Below, piece after piece: positions 54,996 to 62,275 of a stretch of 64,000 nucleotides of DNA. The DNA is taken from contig JAFQXA010000012.1 of assembly GCA_017407205.1 (NCBI GenBank), forward strand, positions 1 to 64,000, given 5' to 3'. A program made the translations under genes and the position numbers. The notes beneath the pieces were generated by a model. That model did no database searches. It had not been told where the DNA came from and saw only the letters and a list, made by a program, of their open reading frames with translations. The DNA comes from Clostridia bacterium (lineage in GTDB: Bacteria > Bacillota > Clostridia > Christensenellales > CAG-138). How positions within the stretch are numbered: position 1 is the first letter of the stretch; the number at the start of each line of letters is the position of its first letter.

Positions 54996-55427
54996 TTAAA
55001 ACAATTCATCCTGGTTCGCAGTTTTTATTCCTGCACTTGCCAGTGCCGCTGCTGCTCTTTGATTATCATCAACACGGAGTATAATATATGCAGAGTCGGG
55101 CTTGGATGACAAGAACGCATATGTGTATTCAATTACAATATTTGCTTCTGACAAAACCTGTAGAATTTCAGCAAGACTGCCGGGCTTATCGTAAATCTTA
55201 ACAGCCAAAACATCTGTTACAGTCGTTACATAGCCGCCCTCATTCAGAACACTCTGCGCAAGTTCCATATCATCGCAGATTATGCGAAGTATGCCAAACT
55301 CTGATGTGTCAGCAATTGACAGTGCTCTCAAGTTTACATTATGCTCTGCAAGGTATTTGGAAGCTTCTGCCAACTTACCCTTTTTATTTTCAATGAATAC
55401 GGATATTTGTCTAACGCTCATTTTCAC
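54996..55427 (-). CDS. Tandem ACT-domain protein
   Basis: A 143-residue protein made of two ACT domains (about 1-68 and 70-143), which bind amino acids: RQISVFIENKKGKLAEA and VTDVLAVKIYDKPGSLAEI. It is commonly encoded next to phenylacetate-CoA ligase and indolepyruvate ferredoxin oxidoreductase genes in anaerobes, and may sense aromatic or branched amino acids. Stand-alone regulator, no catalytic domain. 30 bases after paaK, in one operon. Confidence 0.92.
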   Translation of the reverse strand: MKMSVRQISVFIENKKGKLAEASKYLAEHNVNLRALSIADTSEFGILRIICDDMELAQSVLNEGGYVTTVTDVLAVKIYDKPGSLAEILQVLSEANIVIEYTYAFLSSKPDSAYIILRVDDNQRAAAALASAGIKTANQDELF

Positions 55428-55457
55428 AATTTCCTTTCTGTATTATTGAAGTAGAAT

Positions 55458-56765
55458 TTAATCGTGCAGCTTTCTCTTGTCGATAACGCGTACCGCTTTG
55501 CCCTCGCTTCTTGTTATCGTCTTTGGAGCGACAAGATGAACCTTGGGATTTATGCCAAGCATTGTCTTGATAGCAGCAGCCAGTGCCTTTTCCTTTGCAG
55601 AGATCTCCTTAACGGTATCGGAGAACTGTTCGGGAGTAAGCTCAACCGATACATCAAGAGTATCTGTGTTACGGTCTCTGTCAACTTCTATAAGATAGTT
55701 CGGTGAATAGCCCTCGTTCAAAAGAACCGTTTCAATCTGTGACGGGAATACGTTTACGCCGCGTATAATGAGCATATCATCACTTCTGCCCATGGGCTTG
55801 CACATTTTAACGAGTGTGCGGCCACAGGGACACTTTTCTCTTGAAAGTATGCAAATATCTCTTGTGCGATAACGAAGAAGCGGAAACGCCTCTTTGTCAA
55901 GGCTTGTAAATACCAACTCACCCTTTTCACCCTCGGGCAAAACTTCACCGGTTTCGGGATCAATAATTTCTGCAAAGAAATGGTCTTCATTTATATGCAT
56001 ACCTGTCTGTGCTTCACATTCAAACGCAACGCCCGGACCGCTTGTTTCTGTGAGTCCGTAAATATCATATGCTTTTATGCCGAGCGACTTTTCAATGTCA
56101 CGACGCATGGCCTCAGTCCATGGCTCTGCACCGAAAATACCTGCTTTTAAATCTATCTCATCGGGTGAGATGCCCATTTCTTTGAGCGTTTCACCAATGT
56201 ATGCAGCATATGAGGGTGTGCAACAAATAATAGTTGCGTGTAAGTCACGCATAAACTGTATCTGACGTTCGGTATTACCCGATGACATGGGCAATGTAAG
56301 TGAGCCAACCTTGTGTGAACCGCCATGCAGTCCGGAGCCGCCCGTAAAAAGACCGTAGCCGTATGCTACCTGGCATACATCCTCCTTTGTACCGCCTGCT
56401 GCAACTATTGCTCTTGCACAGCAATCTTCCCAAAGGTCGATATCATTTTGGGTATAGAAAGCAACAACGCGACGGCCTGTTGTGCCGCTTGTTGAATGTA
56501 TGCGAACACAGTTTTTCAAATCCGTAGCCAAAAGACCGTAAGGGTATGCATCCCTCAAATCTGCCTTTGACAAAAAGGGCAACTTATGCAAATCGTCTAT
56601 CGACTTTATATCATCCGGCGTTACGCCTTTTTCATCCATCAAATCACGGTAGTACTTTACATTTTCATACACGTGCTTAACCTGTTTAACAAGCTTTTCA
56701 CTTTGAATAGCTCTTATCTCTTCATGAGAAGCACATTCAAACTGTGGCTGGTAGTAGTTCGCCAT
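55458..56765 (-). CDS. paaK: Phenylacetate-CoA ligase
   Basis: An AMP-forming ligase of 435 residues, the usual length for PaaK, which makes phenylacetyl-CoA (or a related arylacetyl-CoA). The ATP-binding motif is HSTSGTTGRRVV, with YGLTETSGPG, LLRYRTRDIC, CPCGRT and GRSDDMLIIRG later. In fermenting Clostridia it usually processes arylacetates from aromatic amino acids. ATG at 56765 follows AAGGAG; a GTG nine codons upstream has no site. The partner oxidoreductase is not in the window. Confidence 0.93.
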   Translation of the reverse strand: MANYYQPQFECASHEEIRAIQSEKLVKQVKHVYENVKYYRDLMDEKGVTPDDIKSIDDLHKLPFLSKADLRDAYPYGLLATDLKNCVRIHSTSGTTGRRVVAFYTQNDIDLWEDCCARAIVAAGGTKEDVCQVAYGYGLFTGGSGLHGGSHKVGSLTLPMSSGNTERQIQFMRDLHATIICCTPSYAAYIGETLKEMGISPDEIDLKAGIFGAEPWTEAMRRDIEKSLGIKAYDIYGLTETSGPGVAFECEAQTGMHINEDHFFAEIIDPETGEVLPEGEKGELVFTSLDKEAFPLLRYRTRDICILSREKCPCGRTLVKMCKPMGRSDDMLIIRGVNVFPSQIETVLLNEGYSPNYLIEVDRDRNTDTLDVSVELTPEQFSDTVKEISAKEKALAAAIKTMLGINPKVHLVAPKTITRSEGKAVRVIDKRKLHD

Positions 56766-56842
56766 ATAATTATTCTCCTTATTTTTAGCCACCTAATAAA
56801 AGAACCTTTTTCATTCCTTTACACAAGCAACTTTATGCTAAA

Positions 56843-56870
56843 ATTATACTCTCCATATTCCATTTGTCAA
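56843..56870 (-). promoter_or_regulatory. Consensus promoter of paaK-ACT
   Basis: Minus strand: perfect -35 TTGACA (56865-56870), 16-base spacer, perfect -10 TATAAT (56843-56848). The leader is about 70 bases. One of the strongest promoters visible here. Confidence 0.8.
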
Positions 56871-56896
56871 TATTTTCAGCACATTGTCACAGTTGA

Positions 56897-56923
56897 AAAA
56901 GACGGCCTTTTCAGCCGTCTTTT
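56897..56923 (-). terminator. Terminator of the C39-like peptidase gene
   Basis: Arms AAAAGACGGC (56897-56906) and GCCGTCTTTT (56914-56923), seven-base loop, with an A/T tail on either side. It lies 5 bases past the C39-like gene, on the minus strand; it could also block plus-strand transcription. Confidence 0.8.
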
Positions 56924-56927
56924 GTAC

Positions 56928-57485
56928 TCATTCTTTCCAGAAAAGATAATAAGGTTTTGTTTCGCAGTCGCGGATTACATTGTAAAAATCAGAATATGCA
57001 TCAAATCCGTCAAGCCTTACCTTGCCCTTTACGCCCTCACGGTCGTATCTGCCCTCTTTTAGCATTGGATCCCAGACCTTAACTTCGCCGTTTTCAGCAC
57101 CTGCAAGAACAATATAATGTCTTGAGTCTGAAAATACGCCTACCCAATCTTCTCTGTCGCCAATAGTATTTGCAATAACCAATCCCTTGCCCTTTTCAAG
57201 AAAATCGTATACTTCATCCGTGTCGAGTGTTGACTTCCAGAAAAGACCCTTAGCCTCTGCAAATGCAGGAGCGTATATTCTCATATCGGTACCAAAGCCC
57301 TCGCGTGCTCCGCTCTGCTTTGCCAAGATAGCACTCTCCTCAGGCGGAAAGTCCTTACCCGTCAGTGCCTCAACTATCATTGATGCACAGCAAACTCCGC
57401 AGCCGTTGTTTGCAATATTGCCATTGGGGCTTGTGGGTGATACATAGGGTACGTGCTCATAATTGAGCTGACAATAAAAATTCAT
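56928..57485 (-). CDS. C39-like cysteine peptidase-family protein
   Basis: A 185-residue protein with the papain-like C39_2 pattern: catalytic Cys in NGCGVCCASMIV, His in SRHYIVLAG, and Asp in VWDPM. No signal peptide or membrane segment is visible, so it appears cytosolic, unlike bacteriocin-processing C39 domains. The substrate is unknown. AGGAG precedes the ATG. Confidence 0.85.
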   Translation of the reverse strand: MNFYCQLNYEHVPYVSPTSPNGNIANNGCGVCCASMIVEALTGKDFPPEESAILAKQSGAREGFGTDMRIYAPAFAEAKGLFWKSTLDTDEVYDFLEKGKGLVIANTIGDREDWVGVFSDSRHYIVLAGAENGEVKVWDPMLKEGRYDREGVKGKVRLDGFDAYSDFYNVIRDCETKPYYLFWKE

Positions 57486-57522
57486 TTTCTTTTCTCCTTT
57501 GTTTAGCCTTTGTAATTTAAAA

Positions 57523-58269
57523 TTAAAGTTTTTTCTCGCCGATAAAATTCGCTTCGTCTATATAGTCCTGCAAAGTTGAACGGATAACACTCAAAAGCAC
57601 TTCTCCGTCTTCCCCATGCATATTATCGCTTGAAACGCTCTGAAGCTTTTCGCCGTCAAAGAACTTCAAGGTTATGACAGTTCCGTCAAGTGAAGCACCG
57701 TTTTCGAGAGTTGACCACTTATCAACTCCGTTTACGGTAATTATCTCATAGCAATCCGTATAAGCGTAGCAAGATACGCTGTAAACTCTGCACACGCCAT
57801 CATCATAAACGGATAATTCATGCGTGTATGGGTCATCGGTTGCTTGAAGAACCAAAGCATAATATGAATCAGGCGAATTTGTAGGAACTCCTGTTTCCTT
57901 GCTTGAATAATCAATCAAGACGGTACCGCTTTCATAGGATTCTGCATAACGTTCCATTGAATTTACCGTTTCAAACTCAAGTTTTACATCATGATCAGGC
58001 ATAACAAACTCGATTATAAAACCTTTTCTTTCGTCATAATCAAAATTCAATTTTTCTCCGTCCAAATAAAAGCTGTAGTCCGTATCGGTTGCAATCATGT
58101 CAAAGTAAAGCTTTACCTTTTGCCCTGCAAAATAAGAGTCTTTTGCATTTTTATAAAGCCACTTTGCACCGCCATAATCAACATTATACTTTTCGCCCTT
58201 AATACATCCCGAAAAAATGCCCATAAGCATAAATACCGCCAACATTATCGCAATTATTCTCTTGTGCAT
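57523..58269 (-). CDS. Putative lipoprotein, unknown function
   Basis: A 248-residue protein. The signal sequence ends in the lipobox GIFSGC (cysteine at about 22). The mature part opens with a beta-rich stretch (KVKLYFDMIATDTDYSFYLDG, EFVMPDHDVKLEFETV, a pattern seen in Gram-positive surface repeat domains) and continues with a second domain with several Cys (VCRVYSVSCYAYTDCYEI). Function unknown. ATG at 58269 follows AAGGAAG; the open frame's earlier ATG at 58296 has no site. Confidence 0.72.
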   Translation of the reverse strand: MHKRIIAIMLAVFMLMGIFSGCIKGEKYNVDYGGAKWLYKNAKDSYFAGQKVKLYFDMIATDTDYSFYLDGEKLNFDYDERKGFIIEFVMPDHDVKLEFETVNSMERYAESYESGTVLIDYSSKETGVPTNSPDSYYALVLQATDDPYTHELSVYDDGVCRVYSVSCYAYTDCYEIITVNGVDKWSTLENGASLDGTVITLKFFDGEKLQSVSSDNMHGEDGEVLLSVIRSTLQDYIDEANFIGEKKL

Positions 58270-58341
58270 ATTGGAGTCTTCCTTTTTATTATTCATTGCT
58301 TAAATTATACTTCTTTTACCCTGCTTCCTCAAGCATAATTC

Positions 58342-60132
58342 TCATTTTACAACAAGATCTATAAACTCAAATGTTCTGCAATCTACAAGACCGCGGTTTG
58401 TGAGGCGTGTTTCAGGCAGGCACGCAAGCGGAATGAGTGCCATTGTCATAAACGGAGACGGCAGCGTGCTTCCCATTTCCGCCCATGTTTGTTCCATTTT
58501 CTCAATTGATGCACTCATTTCAGCAATGGGTTTATCACTCATAAGACCCGCGATGGGCAGTTCAACAAGGCTCAACACCTTGCCGTCAAGTACCGCAACA
58601 AGTCCTCCGCCACACTCGATAAGTGTGTTTGCCGCAAGTGCCATATCCTCGTCATTACTGCCTACCACAAGAAGATTGTGTGCATCATGAGCTACCGTCT
58701 GTGCAAGCGCTCCGCGCTTGATACCAAAGCCCTTGGTAAATCCCTTACCTGCTGTGCCCGTTCTCTTATGACGCTCAAACACCGCAACCTTTAATACGTC
58801 CTGTTCAGAGTCCGCTGTAATACTGCCATCACGTACAGGCAGCGTTACTATTTTATCAAATGTGCCTACCTTTGCAGGTATGATTTCAATTGCGTGCACT
58901 TCTACGCTTTCTCCCTCACAGGGAATCTTGAAGTCGTCAGATGTAAGCTTGTCAAGATGAACTGAATTTACTGCTTTTTCAGAATATGTATAAGGTGCAA
59001 ATTCTACCGTGATTTTGCCATCCTTTGCCACGAGTTCACCGTCGATGAAAACATCTGTTACATGGCAAGTATTAAGATCGTCGATAAGCACAAGGTCTGC
59101 ACACTTGGACGGTGCAACGCTTCCCATTTCATGGTCAAGCTGAAAACATTGTGCCACATTGATTGTAACCATCTGGATTGCCGTTACGGGGTCGATTCCT
59201 TCCTCAATTGCACGGCGGACGATATGGTCAAGATGTCCGTACTTTATAAGCGTATTGGGATGTGTATCGTCTGAAACCAAGCAAGCATAGCGACTGTCAA
59301 CCTTATGTTCCGTCACCGCCCTTGCAACCTCGTGAAGGTCATGCCATGCAGAGCCTTCGCGGAGCATTGCATACATACCCAATCTCATTTTTGCCAAAGC
59401 ATCCTCTTTCCTTGTGGATTCGTGACAGCATCTTAAACCGCTTGCTATATAAGCATTGAGTCCTCTGTCCGTTTCAGGAAGCGAATAATGTCCTGTTGGG
59501 ATCTTGCCTGCCTTGAGCGTTTCTGCAACAATCCCGTGTGTATGAGGATTTCCACTCAAAATGCCGGGGAAATTCATCATTTCACCAAGACCGACACACG
59601 AATCATAATCCATTGTAATGGCTATATCCTCGGGGTCAATCTTAGCTCCTGTATCTTCAAAGCCACCCACCGCAGGAACGCATGACGGTGTTGTAAGCAT
59701 GGTCTTTAACGGAGTACGCTTTGCATCCTCCATCATATAATTTACACCGTCAAGCCCAAGCACATTGCATATCTCATGCGGATCAATAAATACTCCGCTT
59801 GTGCCGTGTGCAACTACTGCCTTTGCGTATTCACCTACTGACAGCATTGATGATTCAATATGTATATGTCCGTCCATAAATGCAGGAGCAAGATACTTGT
59901 TATCAGCATCAATTACCTTTGTGTTTTCACCTATACAATGCTCTGCATCGCCCACAAGTGCAATGCGACCGCTTACCACTGCAACTGATATATTTTCCAA
60001 AATCTCATGCGTGCAAACATTGATAAGGCGAGCATTTTTGATTACAAGCTCCGCCTTTTCTGCACCCGAAGCAACCTTTGCAAGCTTAATTGTACATTCC
60101 CAGAGTGGCTTTTTACAAAATTTGTTTATCAT
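58342..60132 (-). CDS. ade: Adenine deaminase
   Basis: Deaminates adenine to hypoxanthine in purine salvage. The 596-residue amidohydrolase has DGHIHIESSML (metal-binding His), FIDPHEICNVLG, and VAHDAHNLLVVGSND near the C-terminus, with the length expected of bacterial Ade. ATG follows AGGAGG. It lies 28 bases downstream of a small membrane protein gene and is probably in the same operon. Confidence 0.97.
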   Translation of the reverse strand: MINKFCKKPLWECTIKLAKVASGAEKAELVIKNARLINVCTHEILENISVAVVSGRIALVGDAEHCIGENTKVIDADNKYLAPAFMDGHIHIESSMLSVGEYAKAVVAHGTSGVFIDPHEICNVLGLDGVNYMMEDAKRTPLKTMLTTPSCVPAVGGFEDTGAKIDPEDIAITMDYDSCVGLGEMMNFPGILSGNPHTHGIVAETLKAGKIPTGHYSLPETDRGLNAYIASGLRCCHESTRKEDALAKMRLGMYAMLREGSAWHDLHEVARAVTEHKVDSRYACLVSDDTHPNTLIKYGHLDHIVRRAIEEGIDPVTAIQMVTINVAQCFQLDHEMGSVAPSKCADLVLIDDLNTCHVTDVFIDGELVAKDGKITVEFAPYTYSEKAVNSVHLDKLTSDDFKIPCEGESVEVHAIEIIPAKVGTFDKIVTLPVRDGSITADSEQDVLKVAVFERHKRTGTAGKGFTKGFGIKRGALAQTVAHDAHNLLVVGSNDEDMALAANTLIECGGGLVAVLDGKVLSLVELPIAGLMSDKPIAEMSASIEKMEQTWAEMGSTLPSPFMTMALIPLACLPETRLTNRGLVDCRTFEFIDLVVK

Positions 60133-60160
60133 AATTCCTCCTGAATATCAAATTATACTA

Positions 60161-60643
60161 TTATTTAATCAAAGACACTGCCCCCGCAAGTAAAGCAGAA
60201 ATCACGGGAAAACCCAAAATTGTAAATACCCATTTTTGCACAAGAACACGTTTTGGTATATACGGTTTTAAATCCTCCGTCCCCGCAATGTTCCACGCTT
60301 TTGTATGTCCTACCCAGTACCAATCAATAAACAGGCGGTCAAAAACGCCCATAATCCACATGATGAGTGTCATTTGCCAAAATGCACTCCAAAACTCCGC
60401 AGCGCCGTTGATATAATAAACCATGAACGGAACCAAGGTGAAAAGCGGAACGAACATGGCAACACTCATCCCAACCATGCTTTTCTTTATCTTCTTTTTT
60501 GTTGTATATCCCAATTCAACAACTCGCTGCTGAACATCTTCTTCATAAAGAGCAACACCGCCAACAGCACTGTCAGCAATTGCAACTACACATGTGAGTA
60601 ACAAAACAAAGCACATTACAATGCCTTCCATTATTATCAGCAT
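60161..60643 (-). CDS. Membrane protein, unknown function
   Basis: A 160-residue polytopic protein with about four hydrophobic segments (about 1-25, 56-78, 82-100 and 138-158) and a basic, cytoplasmic-like loop containing TTKKKIKKS. It also has the aromatic sequence FDRLFIDWYWVGHTKAWN. I do not recognise the family. ATG at 60643 follows a strong GGAGGTGG site; an in-frame start farther upstream has none. Followed by ade. Confidence 0.68.
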   Translation of the reverse strand: MLIIMEGIVMCFVLLLTCVVAIADSAVGGVALYEEDVQQRVVELGYTTKKKIKKSMVGMSVAMFVPLFTLVPFMVYYINGAAEFWSAFWQMTLIMWIMGVFDRLFIDWYWVGHTKAWNIAGTEDLKPYIPKRVLVQKWVFTILGFPVISALLAGAVSLIK

Positions 60644-60840
60644 ATAGTCCACCTCCGCAAATCTTGCTTTTATTATAACATACACAGCAAGAAAAGACCA
60701 AGGTGTGCTGTTTTTTAAATTTTCTCACCTTTTCTAGAAATTCCAATTTTTGGGGAGAACGCAGGTATCATTGTTTTGCTTTAAAAAAGCACAAACTGTC
60801 TACAGTCTGTACTCATTTTATTTGAAGCAATGTTTTAGGA

Positions 60841-62046
60841 TCAGTGTAGCGTGAAATTCGTTGCCTTTTTTCCTTTCCCATTATGGAACCAATCGCCACC
60901 TATGCCACTGGTGATCATCCAAACGCAATTGCCTGTCACACCGAAATTGTAGCTTCCTTCATAATGCGGCAGACCATCCATAGAGGACAGCTGCACTTGT
61001 TTTATTGTCTGGCATCGTTTTGTGTCTGCGTGCAGATATTTGGCGTTGCGCACCTCCATAGAACGCACTTCACCTGCTGTTTCCGTCAAATAATTTCCGA
61101 GAAAAACCGCTATGTTTCCTTTAAACACAGCGTTTGGAACAGCAAGTTCATAGCGACACAGCAGAGTGTAATTTCCGGTTTCGATGTCGCATACCCACTG
61201 TTCCAATAAGGTTTTATCTTGCGCGGGTATGCTTTTTAGATGCATGCGGTACCAATAATGTTTAGCTTCCCATGCAAAGGGTGCTATACTGCGTTCACCG
61301 TCACCTTCACCCCAAAATTTTCCACCATTGATCACATTCTGAGGATATAGTCTCTTAGCACTGATGGTCTTTTTATTTCCCGAAACGTCTTGACAGTAAA
61401 TATCCCAAACAGACATAATGCTCACCATACGGCCGTCATCGATTCGTTGGAAGCCGGCGTAGGCGTGAGTGGCGTTATTTTCTGATTGCACAAAACGATA
61501 ATTCTTTTTAAGCCCGGAATAATCCATAGCCCATGCTCCGAGGGAACAGTAAGTACCTTTGGGTATATGGTCGGTTTTGAAGTCTACCATGTACTCTGTA
61601 TACCTTATCTCCGCTGAAAGCAAATACCACCCCATAATGTAGGGAGAACGCAAATTCCGCACGTTCCGGTATTGCATGATCTCCTTCTCGTCTGGAATGT
61701 GAAAGACGGATTCCCAACTCCGTTCCTGCGTAATGACAAACCGTTCTCTATGTTTCAACTGTCCGTCAAAATACCAAGCTACAGTATAAGTTCCTGGCAC
61801 CATACATGTTTTCATGTTGCGGTACGCAATGTGAAAACATGCACAACCCGAAGCCTTAATCTGCCCCTTGCCCCAGCACCAAGGTGCACCGTTGTCTACA
61901 ACCACACAGCCTCGCTCCCACGAAAATTCACGATACTTCGAATTTTGTACACGGAGTGAAAAGCTAAAATATTCATCACTACCCAATTGGCCTTTGAAGG
62001 TCGGTTTTATCAATTTGGATCCACCAATTTCGTTAAGATATGTCAA
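60841..62046 (-). CDS. DUF3472-like protein
   Basis: A protein of about 390-400 residues with Trp/Tyr-rich sequence like DUF3472 proteins: LGAWAMDYSGLKKNYRF, AYAGFQRIDDGRMVSIMSVWD, EGDGERSIAPFAWEAKHYWYRMH (shown as EGDGERSIAPF), and a C-terminal MITSGIGGDWFHNG. No signal peptide is visible. The frame opens at TTG 62046 just after an in-frame TGA; a TTG at 62013 with GGTGGA seven bases upstream may be the real start. Codon use is less biased toward the local pattern (more GGA, TTG, CTG). The function is unknown. Confidence 0.65.
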   Translation of the reverse strand: MTYLNEIGGSKLIKPTFKGQLGSDEYFSFSLRVQNSKYREFSWERGCVVVDNGAPWCWGKGQIKASGCACFHIAYRNMKTCMVPGTYTVAWYFDGQLKHRERFVITQERSWESVFHIPDEKEIMQYRNVRNLRSPYIMGWYLLSAEIRYTEYMVDFKTDHIPKGTYCSLGAWAMDYSGLKKNYRFVQSENNATHAYAGFQRIDDGRMVSIMSVWDIYCQDVSGNKKTISAKRLYPQNVINGGKFWGEGDGERSIAPFAWEAKHYWYRMHLKSIPAQDKTLLEQWVCDIETGNYTLLCRYELAVPNAVFKGNIAVFLGNYLTETAGEVRSMEVRNAKYLHADTKRCQTIKQVQLSSMDGLPHYEGSYNFGVTGNCVWMITSGIGGDWFHNGKGKKATNFTLH

Positions 62047-62275
62047 TCATATTGTACCACAGTCATGTATAAAGCACAAGAAAAGCGGCATCCTCCTCTC
62101 CTATTACAAATTCAATAATCTAGTGTGGAGCTATGCCCTCATTGCTTTGTTAGTTGACCACTTTAGGCATATTTTCAATAAAGATTATGTTTATAGTTAT
62201 GAGTGAAGCGGAGACGAGTGATTCCAATATACAAAATCTTTGCCTTTGCATTCACCATAAGTTATCCGGATTTTT
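62047..62275. other. 229-base interval without a recognised gene
   Basis: AT-rich spacer between the DUF3472-like and propeller-like genes. On the minus strand it contains the candidate promoter at 62051-62079 and a short frame after AGGAGAGGAGG that encodes 14 residues (MPLFLCF...) before a stop immediately upstream of the DUF3472 frame. I see no terminator after the propeller gene. Confidence 0.5.
62051..62079 (-). promoter_or_regulatory. Possible promoter of the DUF3472-like gene
   Basis: Minus strand: -35 TTGTGC (62074-62079), 17-base spacer, -10 TACAAT (62051-62056). Transcription would start within a few bases of the TTG at 62046, which favours a start codon farther downstream. Confidence 0.45.

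Noticed and set aside
60686-60840. Possible small RNA or terminator from short complementary segments (ACTG...CAGT, TGCTTT...AAAGCA)
   Set aside because: Stems are short and lack a clear T-tract; could be random in AT-rich DNA.
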